From Lysobacterales bacterium (GTDB taxonomy: Bacteria; Pseudomonadota; Gammaproteobacteria; Xanthomonadales; SZUA-36), in NCBI GenBank assembly GCA_013213875.1, contig JABSSV010000021.1, forward strand, positions 1 to 17,577: a DNA stretch of 17,577 bases, in the 5' to 3' direction. Within the stretch, counting starts at the first letter, position 1; every line of letters starts with the position of its first letter. This document shows, in pieces, positions 1 to 7,622 of the stretch. Below the pieces are notes generated by a model. The model was not told the DNA's origin and made no database searches. It worked only from the letters and a program-made list of their open reading frames with translations. The translations under genes and the position numbers were made by a program.

Positions 1-655
1 TGTCCGTATCCAGACGCACCACATCGCCTTCTTCCAGGAACACAAATTCCTTGGTCACCGGTAGCAGCGGGTACACGTCCGAGGCCAGGTAGTTCTGCCC
101 CTCGCCCAGGCCCAGCACCATGGGGCTGCCCCGGCGCGCGCCAACCACCACGCCCGGCTCACTGGCCGCGATGACCGCAATGGCAAAAGCCCCATGCAGC
201 CGCTTCACCGCAGCGCGCACGGCAGCGAACAGGTCCAGGCCCTGATCCAGCAGCCCGGCCACCAGATGCACCATGACCTCCGTATCGGTCTCCGAGCTGA
301 ACGTTACGCCCTGAGCTTCCAATTCGGCCCGCAGCTCATCGTGATTTTCAATGATGCCGTTATGCACCAGCGCCACGCGGTCGCCGGCAGCCATGGGATG
401 GGCGTTGCGGTCGCTGGGCACGCCATGAGTGGCCCAGCGTGTGTGGGCGATACCGCTAAAACCACTAAGCGGGTGCTCAGTCAGCAGCGCTTGCAGCGCA
501 CTGACCTTGCCCTGGATACGCTCCCGACGGACCTGACCATCGGCATGCACGGCGATGCCGGCCGAATCATAGCCCCGGTACTCCAGCGTCTGCAGACCGC
601 TGATCAGCAGCTCGGTAATATCATGCTGCGCACTGGCGGCAACAATCCCACACAT
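1..655 (-). CDS. glmS: Glutamine--fructose-6-phosphate aminotransferase (isomerizing), N-terminal part
   Basis: Makes glucosamine-6-phosphate from fructose-6-phosphate using the amide nitrogen of glutamine, the first committed step to UDP-GlcNAc for peptidoglycan and LPS; cytosolic. The window holds only the first 218 residues, the class II glutamine amidotransferase domain; the two SIS isomerase domains lie beyond the left edge (family length is about 610). Seen: the protein begins MCGIVAA, so Cys2 becomes the N-terminal nucleophile after Met removal; EYRGYDSAG at about 25-33; HTRWATHG at about 71-78; HNGIIEN at about 98-104. The start is fixed by the need for Cys2. It lies three bases after the glmU stop, with a Shine-Dalgarno-like AAGGAGT inside the last glmU codons, so the two genes are probably translated together. 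I see no separate promoter. Identification is secure; only completeness is lacking. Confidence 0.97.
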   Translation of the reverse strand, partial: MCGIVAASAQHDITELLISGLQTLEYRGYDSAGIAVHADGQVRRERIQGKVSALQALLTEHPLSGFSGIAHTRWATHGVPSDRNAHPMAAGDRVALVHNGIIENHDELRAELEAQGVTFSSETDTEVMVHLVAGLLDQGLDLFAAVRAAVKRLHGAFAIAVIAASEPGVVVGARRGSPMVLGLGEGQNYLASDVYPLLPVTKEFVFLEEGDVVRLDTD

Positions 656-658
656 GGT

Positions 659-2023
659 TCAGGACTCCTTTTTACGGGGGCGTTTCAAGCCTGCCACGCT
701 GCTCTGACGGCTGCGACTCAGGGTCAGCTGTTCCGCGGGCGCATCCTTGCTGATGGTGGAGCCAGCACCGATGGTGGCGTTTTTACCCACGGTCACCGGC
801 GCAATCAGCTGCGAATCGGAACCGATAAAGGCGCCGTCTTCAATCACCGTTTGAAATTTATTCACACCATCGTAGTTGCAGGTAATCGTGCCGGCGCCGA
901 TATTGACCGCCGTACCGACCTTGCAGTCGCCCAGGTAGGTCAGATGGCTGGCCTTGCTGTCTGGCCCCAGCGTGGTGTTCTTGGTTTCCACAAAGTTACC
1001 AACGCGGGTACCGGCAGCGAGCACCGTCCCCGGTCGCACGCGAGCAAACGGCCCAATATCACAGGCGCCGGTACTGCGCGCACCTTCCAGCACGCTGTGC
1101 GCATGTACGCGCGTACCCGGTGCCAACTGGCAGTCGCGCAATACACAGCCAGGGCCAATGCTTACCCCGTCACCGAGCGTGATCTCACCTTCCAGCACCA
1201 CGTTCACATCAATGGTAACGTCACGGCCTGCCTGCACCGCGCCGCGCTGATCGAAGCGCTGCGGATCTGCCAGCGTGACTCCGGCCTGCATCAGTGCCTC
1301 GGCCTGCAAGCGCTGATAGCGCCGTTCCAGGGCGGCCAGTTGTATGCGGTCATTAGCGCCCTCAAGACGTTCCGCATCGGCCGCCAGCACGCTGCCTATG
1401 GCCTTTCCTTCAGCGCGGGCCATGGCCACCACGTCCGTCAGGTAGTATTCGCCCTGACTGTTGTGGTTGCCCAACTGGTTCAACCAGGCCCGCAGATCGG
1501 CCGCACAAGCCATCAAAATACCGCTATTGACCTCCTGGATCAGGCGCTGCTCAGGCGTCGCATCGCGCTCCTCCACGATGGCCTGCACCGCACCCTTCCC
1601 GTCCCGCAGCACACGCCCATACCCGGCCGCGCTGGCCGGTCGCATGGTCAGCAGTGTCAACGCGCTCTCATGGGCCGCCCGCAGGGCCTGCAGGCTGGTG
1701 GCATCGAGCAATGGAATATCACCGTAGAGCACCAGCACGTCGGCCTCATCAGGTATGGCCGGCATGGCCTGCATCACCGCATGACCGGTTCCCAAGCGCT
1801 CCGCCTGCGGCACCCACTGCACCGAGGCATCGGCGAAGGCCGCCGGTACCGCTGCCGCGTCGGGATTCACGACCACATGCAGGCCATCGGGCTGGAGCTC
1901 AGCCGCTCGGTCCAGCACATGCCCCAGCATGGGCTTGCCACCCACCGCATGCAGCACTTTGGGTCGCTCAGAGTGCATGCGGGTCCCTTCACCCGCTGCC
2001 AGTATGATGATGTGTAGTGACAT
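659..2023 (-). CDS. glmU: Bifunctional UDP-N-acetylglucosamine pyrophosphorylase / glucosamine-1-phosphate N-acetyltransferase
   Basis: Cytosolic enzyme for the last two steps to UDP-GlcNAc: acetylation of glucosamine-1-phosphate, then uridylyl transfer from UTP. The 454-residue length matches the family. Seen: N-terminal nucleotidyltransferase signature LAAGEGTRM at 8-16 with Lys22; metal-binding YGD at 100-102 (Asp102 corresponds to E. coli Asp105); then a left-handed beta-helix acyltransferase domain of hexapeptide repeats in the second half, with KASHLTYLGD around His360 (E. coli His363). The C-terminal tail is basic. An open frame continues upstream to about 2284, but the start at 2023 gives the correct MSLHIIILAAG N-terminus and has AAAGGAA 7 bases upstream. 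First gene of a glmU-glmS operon, divergent from the S9 peptidase. Confidence 0.98.
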   Translation of the reverse strand: MSLHIIILAAGEGTRMHSERPKVLHAVGGKPMLGHVLDRAAELQPDGLHVVVNPDAAAVPAAFADASVQWVPQAERLGTGHAVMQAMPAIPDEADVLVLYGDIPLLDATSLQALRAAHESALTLLTMRPASAAGYGRVLRDGKGAVQAIVEERDATPEQRLIQEVNSGILMACAADLRAWLNQLGNHNSQGEYYLTDVVAMARAEGKAIGSVLAADAERLEGANDRIQLAALERRYQRLQAEALMQAGVTLADPQRFDQRGAVQAGRDVTIDVNVVLEGEITLGDGVSIGPGCVLRDCQLAPGTRVHAHSVLEGARSTGACDIGPFARVRPGTVLAAGTRVGNFVETKNTTLGPDSKASHLTYLGDCKVGTAVNIGAGTITCNYDGVNKFQTVIEDGAFIGSDSQLIAPVTVGKNATIGAGSTISKDAPAEQLTLSRSRQSSVAGLKRPRKKES

Positions 2024-4157
2024 ATGTGATTCCTTTTCCGAGCGAGAGTATAGCCCCCTGAACCAGAGCACACTATGCAAGGGACGGGCGAGCCGCGGGC
2101 AGACCACGGGCCATGGCTGCCGCCCGCAGCACGCCCGCGTTGCAGCCAGCGGTGGCTGGCGCAGCAGGCTCATCCTGTTGATAGTGCTGCTGAGCGGCCC
2201 GGCAGCAGCCAGCGTGGAAACCCCTAGCGTCGCCACGCGCGCCGTGAATGACGGCCAGCTGCTGCTGGAAGACGTCCCGCCCATTCCCGCCGCATTACCA
2301 CCCCGTCTGGACCGTTACCAGCAACTGCTACCACGGGAGATGCTGGCCTGGTCCCTGGACGGCAAGACCCTCTATCAACGCAGCCCCTATCAGGGCGTTG
2401 GTCAGCTGCAGGCGGTGCGCGGACGCGGTGGCGAAGCACAGCAGCTCACCCGCTTTAGCGAGCCGGTGCGGGAAGTGGCGCGCCAGCATCAGGGCGAGCT
2501 GCTGGCCTTCACCATGGATCGGGGCGGCAGCGGCTTTGATCAGCTCCACCTGCTGGACCCCGTCAGCGGCGCAAGCCGGGCGCTTACCGATACGCCGGAA
2601 GCACTGAACAACCGTATGGTCTGGGACCACCAGGGGCAGCATCTGGCGTTTCGCTCCACGCGGCGCAACGGTGCCAGCAACGATATCTGGATACTCCCGA
2701 TCGACGCGCCGGAACAGGCGCGCATGGTGTTTGCCGCCGAGCCGGGGGCGCTGTGGAAGCCAGTGGCCTTTACGCGTGACGGGCAAGCGCTGCTCGTCCA
2801 GCAGTATCAGGGCATTACCGATTCCCGCATCCACCTGCTGGACCTTACGAGCGGCACGCTGCGGGAGTTGGTCGGCCACCCGGAGTACGACACCAGCAAT
2901 ATCGCCATCGGCTTTGACCGGGACGATAGCGGGGTGTTTTTTGTCAGCAATATGCGTGGGCGAGCGGCAGAAATCGGCTGGGTGTCGCTAGACCAGTCCG
3001 AGGCCATGCGCTGGGTGGACAACTCGATCGGCTGGGATGTCACAGGCTTTGAACTGTCTCCGGACAGCCGCCGCGGTGCTTTTGTGACCAACGAAAATGG
3101 CGTCAGTCGTCTGTATGTCTTTAACACCCGGCAGCTGAGCTATCAGCAGGTGAAACAGATTCCGGTCGGCGTGATCAGCGATCTGCGCTTCAGTCCGGAC
3201 GGCCGTCAGCTGGGCTTTACCCTGTCCACACCGACCTCACCGGGTGATGTGTACGCGGTGAAAATCTCGCGCTTCAGCGGCGCTGTTTCCCGGCCCCGGC
3301 TCTGGGCCAAAGGCGGCGTGGGCGACCTGCCACGCGATGCGCTGGTCACGCCCCGCCTGTTCAGCTACCCCACCCGGGGAGGCAGTATCGACCAGGACTT
3401 CAACATCCCCGGATTTGCCTATCTGCCCGAGGGCGACGGTCCGTTTCCGGTGGTGATCTATATCCATGGCGGGCCGGAGAGCCAGTTCCGCCCGAACTTC
3501 AACATCACCGTGCAAATCTGGGCCAGTGAACTGGGGGTAGCGGTGCTGGCCCCCAATGTGCGCGGTTCACTGGGCTACGGTCGTGCCTATCTGTCACTGG
3601 ACGACGGACGACGGCGCGAGGACGCAGTGCGGGACATTGGCGCCCTGCTGGACTGGATCGCCAGCCGCGAGGAACTGGATCAGGAGCGCGTTGCGGTTTT
3701 CGGTGCCAGCTACGGGGGCTATATGGCCCTGGCCAGCGCCGTGCACTACAGCGATCGGCTGGTGGCGGCGGTAGACCGGGCCGGCATCAGCAACTTTGTC
3801 AGCTATCTGGAGAACACGCAGGACTACCGCCGCGACCTGCGTCGTTTCGAGTATGGCGATGAACGGGATCCCGCCATGCGCACCTTTCTTGAATCCATCA
3901 GCCCCCTGAACAACGTGGAGCGGATTCATATCCCGATGATGATTGTGCAGGGTCAGAATGACCCGGTGGTGCCCGTCACGGAATCTGCGCAGATGGTGCA
4001 GGCGCTGCGCCTGCAAGGACAAACCGTGTGGTATCTGAATGCCCTGAATGAGGGCCACGGCTATGAAAAGAAGGAAAACCGCGACGTCTATCAGCAGGTG
4101 ACCTACCTGTTCCTGCAACGTTACCTGCTAGGCTCCTCGTCACCCAGCGCGCCCTGA
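2004..4157 (+). CDS. Exported S9 family (prolyl oligopeptidase-type) serine peptidase; start uncertain
   Basis: Probably cleaves oligopeptides in the periplasm or outside the cell. Domains: a hydrophobic segment ending SGPAAAS (signal-peptide-like), a beta-propeller region of about 350 residues with WSLDGK, FSPDGRQ and similar blades, then an alpha/beta-hydrolase domain. Catalytic triad with this start: Ser569 in GASYGGY, Asp653 in GQNDPVVP, His685 in NEGHGY; HGGPESQ forms the oxyanion region. The start is not settled. In-frame ATGs at 1929, 1977, 2004, 2007 and 2010 all lie inside glmU on the other strand, none has a convincing ribosome binding site, and they leave about 55 polar residues before the hydrophobic segment. 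No ATG, GTG or TTG follows until a TTG at 2178, which cuts into the hydrophobic stretch. The 3' end overlaps the mocA-like gene tail to tail by 37 bases. The family call is strong; its substrate is unknown. Confidence 0.9.
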   Translation: MMMCSDICDSFSEREYSPLNQSTLCKGRASRGQTTGHGCRPQHARVAASGGWRSRLILLIVLLSGPAAASVETPSVATRAVNDGQLLLEDVPPIPAALPPRLDRYQQLLPREMLAWSLDGKTLYQRSPYQGVGQLQAVRGRGGEAQQLTRFSEPVREVARQHQGELLAFTMDRGGSGFDQLHLLDPVSGASRALTDTPEALNNRMVWDHQGQHLAFRSTRRNGASNDIWILPIDAPEQARMVFAAEPGALWKPVAFTRDGQALLVQQYQGITDSRIHLLDLTSGTLRELVGHPEYDTSNIAIGFDRDDSGVFFVSNMRGRAAEIGWVSLDQSEAMRWVDNSIGWDVTGFELSPDSRRGAFVTNENGVSRLYVFNTRQLSYQQVKQIPVGVISDLRFSPDGRQLGFTLSTPTSPGDVYAVKISRFSGAVSRPRLWAKGGVGDLPRDALVTPRLFSYPTRGGSIDQDFNIPGFAYLPEGDGPFPVVIYIHGGPESQFRPNFNITVQIWASELGVAVLAPNVRGSLGYGRAYLSLDDGRRREDAVRDIGALLDWIASREELDQERVAVFGASYGGYMALASAVHYSDRLVAAVDRAGISNFVSYLENTQDYRRDLRRFEYGDERDPAMRTFLESISPLNNVERIHIPMMIVQGQNDPVVPVTESAQMVQALRLQGQTVWYLNALNEGHGYEKKENRDVYQQVTYLFLQRYLLGSSSPSAP
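2047..2052 (-). promoter_or_regulatory. Candidate -10 element for glmU-glmS
   Basis: On the minus strand this reads TATACT, 5 of 6 matches to the sigma70 -10 consensus. Transcription would begin near 2040, giving a leader of roughly 15-20 bases that still contains the glmU ribosome binding site. No good -35 box lies at 16-18 bases; the nearest resemblance, TTGCAT, is 22 bases away, too far. The call rests on the -10 and its position only. Confidence 0.4.
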
Positions 4158-4744
4158 GCCGACCCCCGCAGTGCACGCAAGCGGTCCAGATCGGCCGCAT
4201 TATCCACATCCGCAGCGGCCCGGGGCATGGACACGAACCGTACCCGGGCCCGCTGACTGACCAGCAGCTGGCGCGCGCCGCGATCGCCGCTGAGCCGCGA
4301 AAGCTCGGGAAAGAAACGGTTGGGAAAGATTACCGGCGGACCAAAGGAATCAGCCCAGCGGGCCGCTGTGATTCGCGTGCGGTCAGCCTGCCATCCGGCC
4401 ACCAGCTGCTCCAGATCGTCCGCTTCCAGCAAATACTGATCGCACAGCAGAATCAGCACGCCCCGGAAGTCCTCCGGAACCGATTGCATGGCCAGCGCGA
4501 TCGAGGTGCCCACCCCGGCGCGCCAGTGGGGGTTATGGAGCGTGGCCACGCTCAGCGTGCCCAGCGCCTCGGCCACCGCTTCTGAACGTGCGCCGGTGAC
4601 CACGGTAACCGCCTTGGTCTGCGTGAGCAGCAGGCGCGCAGCGCGATGCACCAAGGCCTCACCCGCATGCTCCACCAGCTGTTTGGCGCGGCCCAGGCGC
4701 GAGGAGCCGCCGGCCGCAAGCAACAGTCCGGCCAGTTCAGCCAC
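4121..4744 (-). CDS. mocA: MocA/MobA-like nucleotidyltransferase (molybdenum cofactor cytidylyltransferase type)
   Basis: Probably transfers CMP from CTP to molybdopterin to give the dinucleotide cofactor used by xanthine-dehydrogenase-type enzymes; cytosolic. The 207 residues match the family (about 190-210). Seen: nucleotide-binding LLLAAGGSSRLGRAKQL at 7-23, NPHWRAGVGTS at 71-81, and metal-binding CDQ at 101-103. The usual CDQP is CDQY here. GTG start; the gene begins within the last 8 bases of xdhC, so the two are co-translated. MobA (GMP transfer) and other small-molecule nucleotidyltransferases share the fold; the CTP assignment follows from the GGSSRLG/AKQL signature and the xdhC neighbour rather than direct evidence. 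The symbol is therefore tentative. Confidence 0.83.
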   Translation of the reverse strand: MAELAGLLLAAGGSSRLGRAKQLVEHAGEALVHRAARLLLTQTKAVTVVTGARSEAVAEALGTLSVATLHNPHWRAGVGTSIALAMQSVPEDFRGVLILLCDQYLLEADDLEQLVAGWQADRTRITAARWADSFGPPVIFPNRFFPELSRLSGDRGARQLLVSQRARVRFVSMPRAAADVDNAADLDRLRALRGSAQGALGDEEPSR

Positions 4745-5792
4745 GACTCAGGGGGCCGCCCTCGCGACCATTGAGCTGCGCGTGCAGCTGTGCGGCGATG
4801 GCCAGTGCTATGGCCTCGGGCAGTTCCGCGCCAAGATCCAGACCAGCGGGTCCATGCAGCTTCAAATCCGGCGCGTCGATGGTTGCCAGCAGCTGGTCGC
4901 GCCGGGCCCGCGGACCCAGCAGCGCCAGATAGGGCGGCGGCGTCTGCGCCAGTTGGCGCAGATAGGTCGCGTCATGTTCCAGATGATGGCTCATGACGAT
5001 GGCACCCGACAGGGTCTTGAGGGTGATGCCTTCCGTTAGCTTGCCGGGCCGCAAACACTGCACCCGGGCTTCGGCGGGAAAGCGCTCCGGCCGGGCAAAG
5101 GCCGGGCGATGATCGACCACGGTGCAGTCCCACCCCAGGGCCACAATCTGCGCCACCAGGGGCACCGCATCCGGTCCACCGCCACACACCAGAATTCGCG
5201 GCGTGGGCGTTACGCGCATCAGCACCGCCTCGGCGCTGCTTGCTCCTAGGCGCAAGGTCACCCGACGCGCACGAGGCGTCTCCCGGTCACTGCTGTGGGC
5301 GACCAGAGCGGCAGCCAGCTCGGGCTCACCTTGGCGATGACCATCGTCGGTTTCCAGGGCCCAGCTACCTGCGGCCAGCTGGCCCTCGATCAGCAGCGCC
5401 AGCGTGGCCGTATGGCTCGCCTCAAGGGCCCGGAACAAGGGTCCCAGTGGCGCGTAGTCATTTTCTGCGTCCAGGCGCTGCAGCAATAAATGCACCGCAC
5501 CGCCACAGCCCAGGCCCAAACCCCAGACCAGATCCTCGTCGTTCTGCAGGTCATAGCTCACCTGGCGCGACTGGCCGTCGGCAAAAACCGCCCGCGCCTG
5601 CGCCACCAGATCACCTTCCAGACAGCCACCTGAAATCATGCCCGCATAGCGCTCGTCAGCCCCAATGAGCATCATGGCGCCGGGCTTGCGGTAGGTAGAA
5701 CCGTCTGTGGCAATGACCGTGGCCAGTACCAGCGGCGCCTGAGCTGGCTGCGCAGCCAGAAATTGCTGCAGTGCTTTGATACCCAGATGCAT
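4737..5792 (-). CDS. xdhC: XdhC/CoxI family molybdenum-cofactor maturation protein
   Basis: XdhC-family proteins bind molybdenum cofactor, help it acquire its terminal sulfur and insert it into molybdenum hydroxylases such as xanthine dehydrogenase. The 351 residues carry both family domains: an N-terminal XdhC/CoxI domain with ATDGSTYRKPGA at 28-39, SGGCLEGD at 54-61 (Cys57) and GLGCGG at 93-98 (Cys96), and a C-terminal Rossmann-like domain with RILVCGGGPDAVPL at 199-212 and SHHLEHD. The open frame extends to 5963, but the N-terminus MHLGIKALQQF fits the family and lies downstream of a plausible promoter. It overlaps the following mocA-like gene by 8 bases. No molybdenum hydroxylase subunit is encoded here, so the client must be elsewhere. 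Confidence 0.93.
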   Translation of the reverse strand: MHLGIKALQQFLAAQPAQAPLVLATVIATDGSTYRKPGAMMLIGADERYAGMISGGCLEGDLVAQARAVFADGQSRQVSYDLQNDEDLVWGLGLGCGGAVHLLLQRLDAENDYAPLGPLFRALEASHTATLALLIEGQLAAGSWALETDDGHRQGEPELAAALVAHSSDRETPRARRVTLRLGASSAEAVLMRVTPTPRILVCGGGPDAVPLVAQIVALGWDCTVVDHRPAFARPERFPAEARVQCLRPGKLTEGITLKTLSGAIVMSHHLEHDATYLRQLAQTPPPYLALLGPRARRDQLLATIDAPDLKLHGPAGLDLGAELPEAIALAIAAQLHAQLNGREGGPLSRG

Positions 5793-5883
5793 GCTCAGCA
5801 CACCGCCCTGGTTGGGGTATGCAGGATGCCGGCACCGGCGGGTGTCATGGCTGAAAGAGTCGCTGCGGGGCTCATGCTGCCGC

Positions 5884-5912
5884 AGTGTAGGACGCTGGCC
5901 ATGGCTTGTCAC
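5884..5912 (-). promoter_or_regulatory. Candidate sigma70 promoter for xdhC-mocA
   Basis: On the minus strand GTGACA (5907-5912, 5 of 6 matches to TTGACA) is followed after exactly 17 bases by TACACT (5884-5889, 4 of 6 matches to TATAAT). It overlaps the last bases of the SGNH hydrolase gene and would give a leader of about 85 bases before xdhC. Spacing and position are good; recognition is by eye only. Confidence 0.45.
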
Positions 5913-6673
5913 GGCAGTAGCCGCTTCCGCTCCAAAATGCGCTGACCCACGCGCGCGCCCCACTGCGCAACCGCGGCCGGGCCGGGATGATAGCCATCGA
6001 CGGCAAACTGATGCGGTTCGGGTAATTCGTCAAAGGGCAAGAACAGCGTGTTTACCCGGCCCTGCAGCCAGCCGGCCAGATCACGATCCAGCGCAGCAGC
6101 CCGACGGCCCAGCACCTGCCGGAGCGGCACGGGCAGAGCGGGAAAGCGGGCCATGGGTGGCAGCGCGCACTGGACGCGCAAAGCGTGCGGGAAGCGTTGC
6201 TCAAGCTGTTCCAGCAGCGCGCGGCGCTGCTGCATCACCGTCGCCGGTGCCTGGGGCGAGGTCACATCATTAACACCGCAGTTCACCAACAGGAGATCAG
6301 GCGACGCGGGGGCTGGCGCTGCCTGCTCCAGCAGACCCAAGAGCTGAGAACTGCGGATGCCGCTCTTGCCAAGCGCCCGCCAGTGCACCTGCCGCTCCGC
6401 CCGCGTCGCCAGCGTCGCCGCCACCTGGGCCGTCAGTGCCTGCCCCATATCGGCCACGCCCACACCGGCAATAATCGAATCGCCAAGCCCCAACAGCTGC
6501 AGGGGCCGGCCGTGACCGCAGACACCGCTATGGCGGCCGGGGGCCGGCGGCAGGCGCGGCGTCCGGTGTTTCAACCACAGGCCCTGGGTAAGCAGCAGGG
6601 GCAGCAGTTGCCATCTCGGTGGTGCGCCCGCAGCGCTGAGCTCACTGACAACACCGAGATCTGGCTCACTCAT
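5909..6673 (-). CDS. SGNH/GDSL hydrolase family protein
   Basis: Probable esterase or lipase of the SGNH fold, 254 residues; natural substrate unknown. Seen: block I GLGDSIIAG with nucleophile Ser66, block II around LGKSGIRS (Gly102/Gly105), block III NCGVND with Asn135 at 131-136, and block V DGYHP with Asp226 and His229, so all four SGNH residues are present. The N-terminus has a moderately hydrophobic stretch (WQLLPLLLTQGLWL at 21-34) that may be a membrane anchor or uncleaved signal. The frame is open to 6745, but that start would overlap the M23 gene by 38 bases; ATG at 6673 leaves a 34-base gap. There is no clear ribosome binding site for it; a 13-codon reading frame bridges the gap and may couple translation. 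Last gene of the 9105-5909 run. Confidence 0.87.
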   Translation of the reverse strand: MSEPDLGVVSELSAAGAPPRWQLLPLLLTQGLWLKHRTPRLPPAPGRHSGVCGHGRPLQLLGLGDSIIAGVGVADMGQALTAQVAATLATRAERQVHWRALGKSGIRSSQLLGLLEQAAPAPASPDLLLVNCGVNDVTSPQAPATVMQQRRALLEQLEQRFPHALRVQCALPPMARFPALPVPLRQVLGRRAAALDRDLAGWLQGRVNTLFLPFDELPEPHQFAVDGYHPGPAAVAQWGARVGQRILERKRLLP

Positions 6674-6711
6674 AAAGTCAGCGCAAAACGCCCACGCAAG
6701 GAACGCTTCAT
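6670..6711 (-). other. Possible 13-codon coupling ORF between the M23 and SGNH genes
   Basis: The minus strand encodes MKRSLRGRFALTL followed by TGA. Its ATG overlaps the M23 stop codon as ATGA, and its TGA overlaps the SGNH start as ATGA. It could hand ribosomes to a gene that lacks a clear ribosome binding site, or it could be chance in a short gap. A frameshift joining it to the SGNH N-terminus is a third possibility. No evidence of a functional peptide. Confidence 0.25.
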
Positions 6712-7622
6712 AGCCGGTCACCGCGCACGAGATAACGACCGTCAATCAGCATGGGCACCGCCTCGCCATTGAGAATAACGCCGCGCTCGCCGCCGCGCTC
6801 CGCGTGCAGGTGCAGGTGCGGTTCACTGCTGTTACCGCTGTTGCCAACGGCGCCCAGCACCGTCTGCCGGGTCACCGGCTGACCGCTGGCCACGGCCACG
6901 CTGCCCTGGCGCAGATGGGCCAGCAGCACCTCCGTTCCGTCGCAGTCCAGCAGCACATAGTTACCGGCCAGATTCTTGCGGTCGCGACGCCCGATCGCCT
7001 GATCCGGCAATCCATCGACCGTCACCAGTACGCGCCCCTCGCAAGGGCTGTAGAGGGTGGCGCCGAAGATGGCATAGCGCGCCAGGCCCTCGCCCCCAGT
7101 GCCAGAACGGCGACCCAGCGGCGTCAGGCCCACAATATCCAGCGCATGGTTTTGCGGCGTTACCGTCGCGTGGGCATTCAACAGGGGGCTGGCACCACCC
7201 TGGCCCACCAGATAGCTGCCGTCGCGCAGGGGCGAGGCCAGTCGTAGCGCACTGTCCAGTGGCGGCTGGCCCGCCATGGCCAGCACGCAAAGCAGCCCAA
7301 ACACCAGCAGCAGCACCCCGTTGCTGCTCATGACCGCGATGCGCTGCCAAAGCGCTGGCTGCTTGCCGCGGCCTATGCGACGCGCGCCGATCAGCAGGGC
7401 CGCCACCGTGAGCAGCGGCAACAGTTGACGCAGGTAGTAGCTGCTGATTTCCCAGGGAAACAAAATCCAGCACAGCAACAAGCCGCAGCTCATGGCCGCC
7501 GCATGCAGTAAAAAATCCGGCCAGGCCGGCGCCCGCAGCAGGGCCAGCGCCAACAGCATGGCCAGCGGCACCAGCAGCTCAATCAAAATCAGTAGCGTCA
7601 AGGCGTCACCGGCTCCGAACAC
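6708..7622 (-). CDS. Membrane-anchored M23 (LytM/lysostaphin-type) metallopeptidase
   Basis: Likely zinc peptidase acting outside the inner membrane, possibly on peptidoglycan peptides. 304 residues: about four hydrophobic segments in the first 120 (near 8-30, 38-56, 62-80, 99-117), then an M23 domain from about 150. Zinc ligands: HLHLHA at 269-274 supplies the HxH pair, His236 in LLAHL is the usual third catalytic histidine, and Asp162 in NHALD is the aspartate. The classical HxxxD spacing is altered: His159 is only three residues before Asp162, while His151 (NAH) lies further upstream, so the first ligand is ambiguous. The GTG start at 7622 overlaps the carbonic anhydrase gene by 25 bases; an in-frame TTG at 7601 overlapping its stop as TTGA, with GGAG 11 bases upstream, is an alternative. 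It follows carbonic anhydrase and precedes the SGNH hydrolase on one likely transcript. Confidence 0.87.
   Translation of the reverse strand: MFGAGDALTLLILIELLVPLAMLLALALLRAPAWPDFLLHAAAMSCGLLLCWILFPWEISSYYLRQLLPLLTVAALLIGARRIGRGKQPALWQRIAVMSSNGVLLLVFGLLCVLAMAGQPPLDSALRLASPLRDGSYLVGQGGASPLLNAHATVTPQNHALDIVGLTPLGRRSGTGGEGLARYAIFGATLYSPCEGRVLVTVDGLPDQAIGRRDRKNLAGNYVLLDCDGTEVLLAHLRQGSVAVASGQPVTRQTVLGAVGNSGNSSEPHLHLHAERGGERGVILNGEAVPMLIDGRYLVRGDRL

Noticed and set aside
194..2017. A 607-codon open frame on the plus strand
   Set aside because: It is antisense to glmU and glmS, whose motifs are unmistakable. It has no recognisable domain, and its residue pattern (many His, Gln, Arg) is typical of a GC-rich antisense shadow.
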